From: Gordonia sp049847105
GTDB taxonomy: Bacteria > Actinomycetota > Actinomycetes > Mycobacteriales > Mycobacteriaceae
Assembly (NCBI RefSeq): GCF_049847105.1
Contig: NZ_JBNCNS010000002.1
Span: 682,001 to 746,000, forward strand
Length of the DNA: 64,000 nt
Reading direction: 5' to 3'
Shown here: piece after piece, positions 1 through 9,000 of the stretch
Layout: each line of letters opens with the position of its first letter
How positions within the stretch are numbered: position 1 is the first letter of the stretch
The notes under the pieces: model-generated
Databases searched by the model: none
What the model was told of the DNA's origin: nothing
Seen by the model: only the letters and a program-made list of their open reading frames with translations
Translations under genes and position numbers: made by a program

Positions 1-219
1 AGCCCTCCGCGGAATAGACCCGGGGTCGGTTTGCAACCTATCCGTAATGCCGATCACAATCTACCCGCAAATTGCGGCGCCGAGTGCGGGCGGTCGAGAC
101 CGGCTGCGAATGGGCGATGGGCCGACCACTAAGCTGTTCGCGGAAGTCGTCGCGGTCACCGGAGCGGGTCGCGGTGGTCTCCGCACCATTCACTTCGCCC
201 CTCGATCATGGAGAATATT

Positions 220-1815
220 GTGACCTCAGCTGGCCGTCCGGTCGTTCTGATCGCCGACAAACTGGCACCCTCGACTGTTGAGGCGCTGGGAGACGACGTC
301 GAGGTGCGCTGGGTCGACGGCCCCGATCGGCCGAAGCTCCTCGAAGCCGCCGTAGACGCCGACGCCATCCTGGTGCGCTCGGCCACCACTGTCGACGCCG
401 AGGTACTCGACGTCGCACCCCGCTTGAAGATCATCGCCAGAGCCGGCGTCGGCCTCGACAACGTCGACGTGCCCGCGGCCACGCAGCGCGGCGTGATGGT
501 GGTCAACGCACCGACCTCCAACATCCACACCGCCGCCGAGCATGCGGTGGCCCTGTTGATGTCTGCGGCGCGCCAGATCCCGGCGGCCGACGCCACGCTG
601 CGTGAGCATGCCTGGAAGCGTTCGTCGTTCAACGGTGTGGAGATCTTCGACAAGACCGTCGGCGTGGTGGGACTCGGCCGCATCGGCCAGCTCGTCGCTG
701 CCCGGATGGCCGCTTTCGAGACGTCGATCATTGCCTACGACCCCTATGTGTCACCGGCGCGCGCGGCCCAGTTGGGTATCGAGCTGGTGAGTCTCGACGA
801 GCTGCTCGAACGCGCCGATTTCATCACCGTGCATCTGCCGAAGACGCCGGAGACCCTCGGCCTCATCGGTACGGAGCAGCTCGCACGCACCAAGAAGGGT
901 GTCGTCATCGTGAACGCGGCCCGCGGTGGCCTGATCGACGAGCAGGCCCTCGCCGATGCGATCACGTCCGGTCACGTGCGGGGCGCCGGCCTCGATGTCT
1001 ATGCCACCGAGCCGTGCACCGACTCGCCGCTGTTCGAACTTCCACAGGTCGTGGTGACCCCGCATCTCGGGGCCTCGACCAGTGAGGCGCAAGACCGGGC
1101 CGGCACCGACGTCGCGAAGAGCGTCCGTCTCGCTCTCGCCGGTCACTTCGTGCCCGATGCCGTCAACATCACCGGCGGTGTGGTCGACGAGGAGGTCGCG
1201 CCGTGGCTCGAGGTCGCGCGCAAGGCAGGCGTGCTCGTGGGCGCCATCAGCAAGGAGCCGCCGACCTCGATCGTGGTCGAGGTCCGCGGTGAACTGGCGG
1301 CCAACAATGTCGACGTTCTCGGGCTGTCCGCACTCCGCGGGTTGTTCTCGGCCGTGCTCGATGAACCGGTGACCTTTGTGAACGCGCCGACCGTCGCCGC
1401 CGATCGTGGCGTGACCAGTGAGGTGACCACGGCTTCGGAGAGTCCCAACCATCGCAGCGTGGTCGACGTGAAGGCCGTCTTCGCCGACGGGTCGGTGCAC
1501 AACGTCTCCGGCAGCCTGACCGAGCCCCGCCTCGTCGAGAAGATCGTCAACATCAACGGCCGTAACTTCGATCTCCGTGCCGAGGGACAGAATCTCGTCG
1601 TCAGTTATGCCGACGAGCCCGGTTCGCTGGGCAAGATCGGCACACTGCTCGGCAACGCGGGCATCGACATCCGAGCCGCAGGTCTGTCCCAGGATGCCGA
1701 GGGCGGCGGCGCGACCGTGATGCTGCGCGTCAGCGGTTCGCTCGAGGACGACCTCATCGCCTCCATCGGTGAAGCCGTGGGCGCAACTCTCATCGAACAG
1801 GTGGATCTGTCATGA
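220..1815 (+). CDS. serA: D-3-phosphoglycerate dehydrogenase
   Basis: Oxidises 3-phosphoglycerate to 3-phosphohydroxypyruvate, the first step of serine synthesis, in the cytosol. About 531 residues, the length of the long actinobacterial form. An N-terminal substrate/NAD domain carries the Rossmann motif GVVGLGRIGQ near residue 148 and the ARGGLIDE and PHLGAST segments that hold the catalytic Arg and His. It is followed by the intervening (ASB) domain and a C-terminal ACT domain starting near VVSYADEPGSLG, the usual serine-feedback module. I chose GTG at 220 because GGAG lies 6 nt upstream; an in-frame ATG at 208 would add MENI and lacks a Shine-Dalgarno. The 219 bases before it show no gene. 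leuB overlaps its stop by 4 nt, so the two are translationally coupled. Confidence 0.95.
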   Translation: MTSAGRPVVLIADKLAPSTVEALGDDVEVRWVDGPDRPKLLEAAVDADAILVRSATTVDAEVLDVAPRLKIIARAGVGLDNVDVPAATQRGVMVVNAPTSNIHTAAEHAVALLMSAARQIPAADATLREHAWKRSSFNGVEIFDKTVGVVGLGRIGQLVAARMAAFETSIIAYDPYVSPARAAQLGIELVSLDELLERADFITVHLPKTPETLGLIGTEQLARTKKGVVIVNAARGGLIDEQALADAITSGHVRGAGLDVYATEPCTDSPLFELPQVVVTPHLGASTSEAQDRAGTDVAKSVRLALAGHFVPDAVNITGGVVDEEVAPWLEVARKAGVLVGAISKEPPTSIVVEVRGELAANNVDVLGLSALRGLFSAVLDEPVTFVNAPTVAADRGVTSEVTTASESPNHRSVVDVKAVFADGSVHNVSGSLTEPRLVEKIVNINGRNFDLRAEGQNLVVSYADEPGSLGKIGTLLGNAGIDIRAAGLSQDAEGGGATVMLRVSGSLEDDLIASIGEAVGATLIEQVDLS

Positions 1816-2822
1816 AACTCGCCGTCATCGCCGGCGACGGCATCGGTCCCGAGGTCATCGGGGAAGCCGTCGGCGTACTCGAATCCGTTGTCCCCGACGT
1901 CTCGACCACCGACTTCGACCTCGGTGCGCGCCGCTACCACCGGAACGGCGAACTCCTGACCGAGGACGATCTGGAATCGCTGCGCAGGCACGATGCGATC
2001 TTGCTGGGCGCGATCGGGGACCCGTCGGTGCCGTCGGGGGTGCTCGAGCGGGGATTGTTGCTGAACATGCGCTTCGCGCTCGATCATCACGTCAACCTTC
2101 GCCCCTCGCGGCGTCTGCCTGGTGTCACCTCGCCGCTGGCCGGTGACCCCGACATCGATTTCGTGGTCGTCCGTGAGGGGACCGAGGGTCCTTACACCGG
2201 AAACGGTGGCGCCATCCGCGTCGGGACTCCGCACGAGGTGGCGACCGAGGTGAGCGTGAACACTCGCTTCGGCGTGGAGCGCGTGGTGCGCAACGCCTTC
2301 GAGCGTGCCCGGGCACGTCGGAAGAAGCTGACGCTGGTGCACAAGACGAACGTCCTGACCTTCGCGGGTTCGATGTGGAGTCGGACCGTCGCCGAGGTCG
2401 GCGCCGAATATCCGGATGTCGACACCGACTACTGCCACGTGGATGCGGCAACCATCTATCTGGTCACCGATCCCGGCAGGTTCGACGTCATCGTCACCGA
2501 CAATCTCTTCGGCGACATCATCACCGACATCGCGGCCGCCGTGACCGGTGGTATCGGATTGGCCGCATCCGGCAACATCGATGCGACGGGGGCGAATCCC
2601 TCGATGTTCGAGCCCGTCCACGGCAGTGCTCCGGACATTGCAGGACAGGGCAAGGCGGATCCGACCGCCGCGATCCTGTCCGCAGCGTTGTTGCTCGCCC
2701 ACCTGGGCGAGACGGATGCCGCGGAGCGGGTGGAGAAGGCCGTCATCGACGACCTGGCCGAGCGCGGGTCCGAAGACCTGAAGACCGCGGAGATCGGCCG
2801 CCGCATCCGCGAGCGCCTCTAG
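1812..2822 (+). CDS. leuB: 3-isopropylmalate dehydrogenase
   Basis: Oxidative decarboxylation of 3-isopropylmalate in leucine synthesis (cytosolic, NAD- and metal-dependent). At 336 residues it matches the short actinobacterial LeuB. Visible motifs are the N-terminal IAGDGIGPEV, the metal-binding DNLFGDIITD near residue 225, and the NAD-site segment EPVHGSAPDIAGQGKADP. The ATG overlaps the serA stop as ATGA, giving a serA-leuB operon that ends at the hairpin at 2838. leuC and leuD, the preceding pathway step, are 8 kb away. Confidence 0.96.
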   Translation: MKLAVIAGDGIGPEVIGEAVGVLESVVPDVSTTDFDLGARRYHRNGELLTEDDLESLRRHDAILLGAIGDPSVPSGVLERGLLLNMRFALDHHVNLRPSRRLPGVTSPLAGDPDIDFVVVREGTEGPYTGNGGAIRVGTPHEVATEVSVNTRFGVERVVRNAFERARARRKKLTLVHKTNVLTFAGSMWSRTVAEVGAEYPDVDTDYCHVDAATIYLVTDPGRFDVIVTDNLFGDIITDIAAAVTGGIGLAASGNIDATGANPSMFEPVHGSAPDIAGQGKADPTAAILSAALLLAHLGETDAAERVEKAVIDDLAERGSEDLKTAEIGRRIRERL

Positions 2823-2837
2823 GGCTCAAGGCAGGCG

Positions 2838-2885
2838 ACGACCCCCATCTGGACGTATCCGGGTGGGGGTCGTTCGTTTTCGTTA
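2838..2885 (+). terminator. Rho-independent terminator after leuB
   Basis: Perfect 10-bp inverted repeat (2838-2847, ACGACCCCCA; 2864-2873, TGGGGGTCGT) with a 16-nt loop, followed by a T-rich run (TCGTTTTCGTT). It separates serA-leuB from the GntR unit. Confidence 0.8.
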
Positions 2886-2893
2886 CATCCATT

Positions 2894-2912
2894 GTTCTAG
2901 TTGAGATAGAAC
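2894..2912. promoter_or_regulatory. Candidate autoregulatory operator of the GntR gene
   Basis: Perfect inverted repeat GTTCTA-N7-TAGAAC in an AT-rich patch that stands out from the surrounding GC-rich DNA. It ends about 14 nt before the regulator's start codon, so a bound repressor would cover the promoter. GntR-type proteins commonly bind such palindromes at their own promoter; that this protein does so here is inference. Confidence 0.5.
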
Positions 2913-2926
2913 TATATGATCTTTAT

Positions 2927-3280
2927 GTGTTGATCCGTGTCGACCAGGCCTCGCGCGCGCCGATCTACGAACAGGTGGCTTCGTCGGTCCGCGGGGCCAT
3001 CGTCCGCGGCGAGGTGGAAGCCGGTGAACGGCTGCCGCCCGCCCGCGAACTGTCCCAGAGCCTCGACATCAATCTGCACACAGTGCTGCGCGCGTATCAG
3101 CTGCTGCGCGACGAAGGGGTCGTCGAACTCCGGCGTGGGCGGGGCGCCGTCGTCACGGCTGCGGCTCCTGATCGCTCGGAGTTCGTCGAGGCGATGGATC
3201 GGCTCGTGGACGTGGCGCGGCGGTTGGACATCAGGCCTGACGTGCTGGTGGTCGAGATCCGGGAGAGGTGGCAGACGTGA
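2927..3280 (+). CDS. GntR-family regulator, YtrA type
   Basis: Short (about 117 residues) transcription factor made almost entirely of the GntR winged helix-turn-helix: an APIYEQVASSVRGAI first helix, then GERLPPARELSQSLDINLHTVLRAY and the wing ELRRGRGAVV, with a short C-terminal helical tail for dimerisation and no ligand domain. That architecture is the YtrA subfamily, usually a repressor of an adjacent membrane-protein or transporter operon. Start is GTG 2927 (TTG 2930 is also possible); there is no clear Shine-Dalgarno. It overlaps the following DUF1648 gene, its probable target and partner. The palindrome at 2894-2912 is its candidate operator. Confidence 0.85.
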   Translation: MLIRVDQASRAPIYEQVASSVRGAIVRGEVEAGERLPPARELSQSLDINLHTVLRAYQLLRDEGVVELRRGRGAVVTAAAPDRSEFVEAMDRLVDVARRLDIRPDVLVVEIRERWQT

Positions 3281-4311
3281 GGGATTCGACGGGTGGCCGG
3301 AGCGTGGGAGGGGGCGGCATGACCGTCCGGGATCGCCGGGTGGTGCGCGTGCTGGCGATTCTGCCGTCGGTGCTGGCGGCGGCGGTCGGCGCCGCCCTGG
3401 TCGCGTCGTGGCGGACGACCCTGCCCGATCCGGTTGCCACGCATTGGTCGTCACACGGCGCCGACGACTTCTCGGGTCTGACGTTCGTGATCGTCACGCT
3501 GATTGCGGTGGGGATCATCGGCGCAGCGATCGGCGTGGCCCTGAGCGTCAGGGCCACCGATCCCGCGATCATCCGAACAGGCATCGGAATTGTTGCCGGC
3601 GTGGTCATTTCGATCGTCGCCGTGATCGTGTCGACCACGGCTTGTCAACGGGGCGTGGCCGATGCCGGTACGGTACCGACACCGCAGTGGCAGATCGCGT
3701 TGTCGTTGGCGATCGGCCTCATGGGTGGTCTCGGCCTCGCCGCGCTGGTGCCCTCGTGGACCGTGACGCCACCCACCGCCGACATCGGGGACTGCCCGCG
3801 CGTCGCGATCGGGGCGGAGGAGCGGATCGTCTGGACGCGGGTCGTGTCATCGTCGCTCGCGGCCTCCCTGATCCTCGGTGGGGCCGTGGTGATCCTTGCG
3901 AGCTTGGCCCTGGTGTTGCGCTCGTGGCTCGTCGCGGCGGTCCTGTTGCTCGTCGTGGTGTCGGCCATCGCGATGTGGGGCATCCGGGTCACCGTGGATC
4001 GGGCCGGGGTGACGGTGCGCGGCCGATTGGGCAGGCCGCGCACGCAGGTCGCGATGTCGGAGATCGACCACGCCGAGGTGGTCGGTGTGCGTGCTCTCCG
4101 TGATTTCGGCGGCTTCGGCCACCGCATCGCGGTTCACGGAGACCTCAAGGGAGCCAGGGGATTCGTGTTGAGATCCGGCTCCGCCCTCCTGGTGGTGCGC
4201 CAGGACGGGCGGCGCGACATCGTGGTGGTCGATGACGCGTCGACCGCGGCGGGTGTGGTCAATCGACTCCTGGATCGCGAGGAACCAGTGGAACGGCGAC
4301 CAACGGAGTGA
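3277..4311 (+). CDS. DUF1648-type multi-pass membrane protein
   Basis: Integral membrane protein of about 344 residues. A DUF1648-like segment near the N-terminus (LPDPVATHWSSHGADD between the first two helices) is followed by several hydrophobic helices and a C-terminal soluble region of beta character (from about residue 240, VTVDRAGVTVRGRLGR) resembling a PH-like fold. Biochemical role unknown; DUF1648 proteins include the SdpI immunity/signalling family and are often encoded next to YtrA-type regulators, as here. Start GTG 3277 has GGAG about 11 nt upstream and overlaps the regulator's stop (GTGA); GTG 3268 is an alternative. The 3' end overlaps the convergent MFS gene by 53 bp. Confidence 0.75.
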   Translation: MRDSTGGRSVGGGGMTVRDRRVVRVLAILPSVLAAAVGAALVASWRTTLPDPVATHWSSHGADDFSGLTFVIVTLIAVGIIGAAIGVALSVRATDPAIIRTGIGIVAGVVISIVAVIVSTTACQRGVADAGTVPTPQWQIALSLAIGLMGGLGLAALVPSWTVTPPTADIGDCPRVAIGAEERIVWTRVVSSSLAASLILGGAVVILASLALVLRSWLVAAVLLLVVVSAIAMWGIRVTVDRAGVTVRGRLGRPRTQVAMSEIDHAEVVGVRALRDFGGFGHRIAVHGDLKGARGFVLRSGSALLVVRQDGRRDIVVVDDASTAAGVVNRLLDREEPVERRPTE

Positions 4312-5494
4312 GGGCGGTGAGGGCGAACGCGAGGGGGAACCCGGCGGCACCGATCAGCGCACCCAGCACGGGTGTGGTGGCGGCCGTCGCCAGGTACTGA
4401 GCCGTGTTCTGTACGGCCAGGCCGCGGCCACTCCAGCCCGGACCCGCGAACTCGGCGATCGCGGTGAACGCCAAGCCGTTGTCGGCGACCGACGCGATGG
4501 TCGCGATCGCCATCACGACCGGCGCGACCGGACTGTGCAGCCAGTCGGTCAACGCCAGTACCGCCATCGACAACGCCGCGGCGACCGCGATCACCCGGAT
4601 GGGACGCATCCGCGAGCCCCACCTGTCCGAGACCCGGCCCGCGGCGATCCGGCCGAATGCCCCCACCACCTGCGTGGCGGTCACGAGTGCGCCGGCGGCG
4701 CCGGGCGACCAGTGATGCGCAACGATCAGCCAGGTGGGCACGAAGGTCCACATCATCGACTGCGGGATCACCAGCAGCACACTGACTCCGTGTACGCGAG
4801 CCAGGAAACTTCCTGCGCGGTATGGGTTGTCGGTTCTGGCCGGGGCTCCCGAAGGCTGGGCCCCGGCCAACGGTGGGTCGACGATCCCGACGACGCACGC
4901 GACCAGACCGATGGCGGTCACGGCGACCGGGATCAGGAGTGCGGCTGTGACACCGTAGGACTGGGCGGTGAACGGCATGGTGAGCGCGCACACGCCGATG
5001 CCCAGAGGTTGGGCCATCTGGCGGACGCCCATTGCGGTTCCGCGCTGGTGGGCCGGGAACCAGCCGACGACGATCCGGCCGCTCGCGCCGTTGGCGGCGC
5101 CCGCGCCCAGACCGCCGATGAACAGCCCGGTCGCCAGTACCCAGTAGGGCGCGTCGAGGGCCGAGACCACCGCCGTGCCCGCTGTGCCCGCCAGTGTGAT
5201 GACCAGAGAGATGATCAGCACCCGACGCTCGCCGAACCGATCGAGCAGCACGCCCCACGGGATGATCAGCAGCATCAGGCCCACGGTGGGAATGGTGGCC
5301 AGAACCGATGCCTGCGTGAGGGACAGCCCGTGGTCGGTATGGAGCGCCGGGATGAGATAGGCCACACCGCTGACCGCGCAGGTCGTGGTCATGGCAGCCA
5401 CCAATGCGCAACACAGCATGGCCCATCGGCGCCGTGGTGACATCGTCACCGCCGCCGATCCGACCGTCGACCGGGTTGTCCCGACGCCGCCCAC
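4259..5494 (-). CDS. Major facilitator superfamily transporter
   Basis: 411-residue protein with about 12 hydrophobic helices. The signature loop between helices 2 and 3 reads WGVLLDRFGERR, and a second-half equivalent is AAGRVSDRWGSR. The substrate cannot be told from sequence. GTG at 5494 has GATGAGG 7 nt upstream. It is divergent from the FAH-family gene. Its last 53 bp lie antisense inside the end of the DUF1648 gene. The same kind of gene lies at this place in M. tuberculosis (Rv2994, from memory). Confidence 0.88.
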   Translation of the reverse strand: MGGVGTTRSTVGSAAVTMSPRRRWAMLCCALVAAMTTTCAVSGVAYLIPALHTDHGLSLTQASVLATIPTVGLMLLIIPWGVLLDRFGERRVLIISLVITLAGTAGTAVVSALDAPYWVLATGLFIGGLGAGAANGASGRIVVGWFPAHQRGTAMGVRQMAQPLGIGVCALTMPFTAQSYGVTAALLIPVAVTAIGLVACVVGIVDPPLAGAQPSGAPARTDNPYRAGSFLARVHGVSVLLVIPQSMMWTFVPTWLIVAHHWSPGAAGALVTATQVVGAFGRIAAGRVSDRWGSRMRPIRVIAVAAALSMAVLALTDWLHSPVAPVVMAIATIASVADNGLAFTAIAEFAGPGWSGRGLAVQNTAQYLATAATTPVLGALIGAAGFPLAFALTALTPLVAVPLVPRDPGVD

Positions 5495-5607
5495 ACGATC
5501 ACCTCATCTCAGATAGTGGTACGTAAGGTCCATATTCTAGAACGCCCGAACTTCACGTCAAACCGGTGTCCCGAGTTGTGGGAAAGCCGGTGCGATAATG
5601 TCGTGCC

Positions 5608-6381
5608 ATGCGTTTAGGACGAGTTGCCAGCCCAGACGGGGTCGCGTTTGTCTCCATCGAGGACGTCGACGGTGGGCAGCGGGCGCGCGAGATAGCGGAG
5701 CATCCGTTCGGTACCCCGACGTTCACCGGGCGGTCGTGGGCACTTGCCGATGTGCGATTGCTCGCGCCCATTCTCGCGTCGAAGGTCATCTGCATCGGGA
5801 AGAACTACGCCGCCCATGTCGCCGAGATGGGCGGTGAGGCGCCGGCGGATCCGGTCATCTTCCTGAAGCCCAACACTTCGATCGTCGGTCCGGAGGTCCC
5901 GATCGTGCGCCCGCCGAGTTCGGAGCGCGTCGATTTCGAGGGTGAACTCGCGGTCGTGATCGGCCAGCCGTGCAAGGACGTGACCGCTGCCAAGGCCAAG
6001 GACGTCATCCTCGGTTACACGGTCGCCAACGATGTGACGGCCCGCGATCAGCAGAAGGCCGATGGACAGTGGACCCGTGGCAAGGGCTACGACACGTTCT
6101 GCCCGCTCGGCCCCTGGATCGAGACCGAGTTCGATCCCACCGACGCCGAATTGGTCACCGAACTCGACGGCGAGGTGACCCAGCGGTCGAGGACCTCGAT
6201 GATGCTGTACGACGTCGGTGCGATCGTGGAGTGGATCTCGCGCGTCATGACGCTGCTGCCCGGCGACGTCATCCTGACCGGAACGCCCGAGGGTGTTGGC
6301 CCGATGACGGCCGGACAACGGGTCTCGGTGACCGTGGAAGGAATCGGGACCCTCGCCAATCCGGTGGTGGACAAGCCGTGA
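5608..6381 (+). CDS. Fumarylacetoacetate hydrolase family protein
   Basis: 257-residue FAH-fold enzyme of the FAHD/2-hydroxyhepta-2,4-diene-1,7-dioate isomerase group, expected to hydrolyse, decarboxylate or isomerise a beta-keto acid with a divalent metal. The metal ligands are visible as the E-x-E of FEGELAVVIG and the D of ANDVTARD; the conserved GKNYAAHVAEMG and LTGTPEGVGPM are present. The true substrate is unknown. A -10-like TAATGT at 5596-5601 lies 6 nt before the ATG with no Shine-Dalgarno, so the mRNA may be leaderless. The next gene starts inside its stop codon (GTGA). Confidence 0.9.
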   Translation: MRLGRVASPDGVAFVSIEDVDGGQRAREIAEHPFGTPTFTGRSWALADVRLLAPILASKVICIGKNYAAHVAEMGGEAPADPVIFLKPNTSIVGPEVPIVRPPSSERVDFEGELAVVIGQPCKDVTAAKAKDVILGYTVANDVTARDQQKADGQWTRGKGYDTFCPLGPWIETEFDPTDAELVTELDGEVTQRSRTSMMLYDVGAIVEWISRVMTLLPGDVILTGTPEGVGPMTAGQRVSVTVEGIGTLANPVVDKP

Positions 6382-7199
6382 GGGGCCCGAAGGTCGCGCA
6401 GGTCAACGGGATAGAGATCGCCTACGAGGACTTCGGTTCAGGTCCGCTCGTGGTGCTCGTGATGGGCACCGGTAGTCCGGGGCGGGTGTGGCAGGCCCAT
6501 CAGCAACCGGCGCTGACCAAGGCCGGCTACCGGGTGGTGACCTTCGACAATCGAGGAATCGCACCCTCGTCGGAGTGTGCGGACGGTTTCTCGCACGACG
6601 ACATGGTTGCCGACACTGCCGCGCTCATCGAACACCTCGCGGCTGGTCCGGCATTCGTCGTCGGGACCTCGCTGGGAGCCAGGATCACCCAGGAACTCGC
6701 GCTCACGCGGCCGGATGTCGTGAAGGCGGCGGTGATGATCGCCACATATGGCCGAAACACCCCGTTGCAGCAGGCGATCTCGGCGGGGGAGCGTGCCCTG
6801 TACGACAACAAGATCACTCTGCCGCCGGACTATGAGGCCGCGATCACGGCCCATCTGAATCTGTCACCGCACACGCTCGACGACGATCGGACGGCGAAGG
6901 ACTGGCTCGACGTCATCGGCTTCTCGCCGCAGACGATCACGCCGGGAGTGCGTGCGCAGCTCGCCCTGCACGACCGTGAGGTCGACCGTCTGGGTGCCTA
7001 TCGGGGTATCACCCGCCCGTCGATGGTCATCGGATTCGCCGACGACCGCACGCTGCCGCCGAAACTCGCGCGTGAGGTCGCCGAGGCGATTCCCGGTGCG
7101 CGGTATGAAGAGGTGGCCAAGGCGGGACACTTCGGCTACCTCGAACAGCCGGCCGAGGTGAACCGGCTTCTCGTGGACTTCCTGGCCGCGCAGGCCTGA
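6378..7199 (+). CDS. Alpha/beta hydrolase
   Basis: 273-residue hydrolase. The nucleophile elbow is VVGTSLGAR (Ser near residue 97), the acid is in GFADDRTLP, and the catalytic His is in KAGHFGYLEQP. The oxyanion-strand sequence VLVMGTGSPGRVW and overall form resemble 3-oxoadipate enol-lactonase-like and aromatic-degradation hydrolases, but the substrate is not known. The GTG start overlaps the FAH-gene stop, so the two may act in sequence on a ring-cleavage or keto-acid intermediate (inference). Confidence 0.88.
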   Translation: MRGPKVAQVNGIEIAYEDFGSGPLVVLVMGTGSPGRVWQAHQQPALTKAGYRVVTFDNRGIAPSSECADGFSHDDMVADTAALIEHLAAGPAFVVGTSLGARITQELALTRPDVVKAAVMIATYGRNTPLQQAISAGERALYDNKITLPPDYEAAITAHLNLSPHTLDDDRTAKDWLDVIGFSPQTITPGVRAQLALHDREVDRLGAYRGITRPSMVIGFADDRTLPPKLAREVAEAIPGARYEEVAKAGHFGYLEQPAEVNRLLVDFLAAQA

Positions 7200-7261
7200 G
7201 CGGCCGGTCATAGATCGGACGGGGAACCGACGGCAGTACTCGATTCGATACGCTGACCTCC

Positions 7262-8737
7262 ATGAGTGGCTCCGATGTGCGCGTCCGTTTCTGCCCGTCC
7301 CCGACCGGAACCCCACACGTCGGTCTGGTCCGGACGGCCTTGTTCAACTTCGCCCAGGCCCGTCATGATGGCGGCACCTTCGTGTTCCGGATCGAGGACA
7401 CCGACGCCGCGAGGGACAGCGAGGAGTCCTATGCCGCGATCCTCGATGCCCTGCGATGGCTCGGGCTCGAGTGGGACGAGGGCCCCGAAGTGGGCGGGCC
7501 CTATGGCCCGTACCGACAGTCGGAGCGACGCGCGACCCACCTCGACGTCGTCGCACAGCTGCTGGCCGCGGGGGAGGCCTATGAGGCCTACTCGACACCC
7601 GAGGAGGTCGAGGCGCGGCACCGTGCGGCAGGCCGCGATCCCAAACTGGGTTACGACAACTTCGACCGCGATCTGAGCGACGAGCAGCGCGCGGCCTTGG
7701 CCGAAGAGGGGCGCAAACCCGTTGTCCGCCTGCGGATGCCGGATCACGACCTGGTCTGGGACGACCTGGTTCGCGGCACCACGACGATCAAGGCCGGCAC
7801 CGTCCCCGACTTCGCCCTGACCCGTGCGACCGGCGATCCGCTCTACACGCTGGTCAATCCGGTCGACGACGCGATGATGAATATCACCCACGTGTTGCGT
7901 GGCGAGGATCTGCTCTCCTCGACGCCCCGGCAGATCGCGCTCTACGAGGCGTTGACCCGGATCGGGATCGCCGACCGCGTTCCCGAGTTCGGGCATCTGC
8001 CGTTCGTGATGGGGGAGGGCAACAAGAAGCTGTCCAAGCGTGATCCGGAGTCGAACCTGTTCCACCATCGTGACCGCGGATTCATCCCCGAGGGGCTGCT
8101 GAACTACCTCGCGCTCCTCGGCTGGGGCTATTCGCATGAGACGGACGTCTTCTCGCTCGACGAGATGATCGCGGCTTTCGATGTGCGTCAGGTCAATTCG
8201 AACCCCGCCCGGTTCGATCAGAAGAAGGCCGACGCGATCAATGCCGAACACATCCGTGGCCTCGATCTCGGCGATTTCGCGACGCGCCTCAAGGATTACC
8301 TGATCGTGCACGGGAAGCTCGGCGAGCCGATCGACGACACGTCGTTCACCGCTCTCGCCGAGTTGGTGCAGACCCGCATTCAGGTACTCGGGGATGCCTG
8401 GCCGCTCATGTCGTTCCTGTATGTGTCCGACGACGACTTCGTCATCGACGAGAAGTCGGCGGCCAAGAACCTCGGTGCCGATGCCGGTGAGGTGCTCGAC
8501 GCCGCGATCGCCGCGATGGACGGACTCCTGGCATGGACCGGGTCGGCGATCGAGGAGGCGCTGAAGGTGGCTCTGGTCGACACGCTCGGCCTCAAACCGC
8601 GCAAGGCGTTCGGTCCCGTCCGTGTTGCGGTGACCGGCTCCCAGGTGAGCCCGCCGCTCTTTGAATCGATGGAGCTCCTTGGCCGCGACAAGAGCCTCGC
8701 GCGTCTCGCCGCCGCCCGCGAAGCTGTGCAGAGCTAA
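7262..8737 (+). CDS. gltX: Glutamyl-tRNA synthetase
   Basis: Charges tRNA-Glu with glutamate. In actinobacteria that lack GlnRS the enzyme is non-discriminating and also makes Glu-tRNA-Gln, which GatCAB then amidates. 491 residues, class I: the HIGH-type motif is FCPSPTGTPHVG near residue 10 and the KMSKS-type motif is NKKLSKR near residue 255. The C-terminal anticodon-binding helical domain is complete. TACGCT (7249-7254) sits 7 nt before the ATG, consistent with a leaderless transcript. tRNA-Gln and tRNA-Glu genes follow on the same strand. Confidence 0.97.
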   Translation: MSGSDVRVRFCPSPTGTPHVGLVRTALFNFAQARHDGGTFVFRIEDTDAARDSEESYAAILDALRWLGLEWDEGPEVGGPYGPYRQSERRATHLDVVAQLLAAGEAYEAYSTPEEVEARHRAAGRDPKLGYDNFDRDLSDEQRAALAEEGRKPVVRLRMPDHDLVWDDLVRGTTTIKAGTVPDFALTRATGDPLYTLVNPVDDAMMNITHVLRGEDLLSSTPRQIALYEALTRIGIADRVPEFGHLPFVMGEGNKKLSKRDPESNLFHHRDRGFIPEGLLNYLALLGWGYSHETDVFSLDEMIAAFDVRQVNSNPARFDQKKADAINAEHIRGLDLGDFATRLKDYLIVHGKLGEPIDDTSFTALAELVQTRIQVLGDAWPLMSFLYVSDDDFVIDEKSAAKNLGADAGEVLDAAIAAMDGLLAWTGSAIEEALKVALVDTLGLKPRKAFGPVRVAVTGSQVSPPLFESMELLGRDKSLARLAAAREAVQS

Positions 8738-8846
8738 GGCTCTGACCTGGCGATTTGTGATCGGAGGGTGCCCCTCGGTACTCTTCTCCTCGGTCCTTTT
8801 CAGACCGGCCGGAGAGTGAGTCCGGCCAGCCGGGAAGGGGAAACCT

Positions 8847-8918
8847 TGGGGTATGGTGTAATTGGCAACACAGCGGTTTCTGGTACCGCCATTCTAGGTT
8901 CGAGTCCTGGTACCCCAG
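8847..8918 (+). tRNA. tRNA-Gln (anticodon CTG)
   Basis: 72-nt cloverleaf. Acceptor arm TGGGGTA/TACCCCA with discriminator G, D-arm around GGTGTAATTGGCAACA, anticodon stem GCGGT/ACCGC with loop TTCTGGT giving CTG (reads CAG), T-arm GGTTCGAGTCC. CCA is not encoded. It lies 110 nt after gltX, the likely charging enzyme. Confidence 0.95.
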
Positions 8919-9000
8919 CGAGTCCTCGGGTGGCCGCCTCGAATCGAGGCCGTATCCCGTAGATTCACACTGAGCACGTACAACTGAACACTCAGTTCAT

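Noticed and set aside
751..1500. Reverse ORF inside serA (and similar ones inside leuC, lepA and sir)
   Set aside because: High-GC antisense shadows; the sense frames are well-known enzymes.
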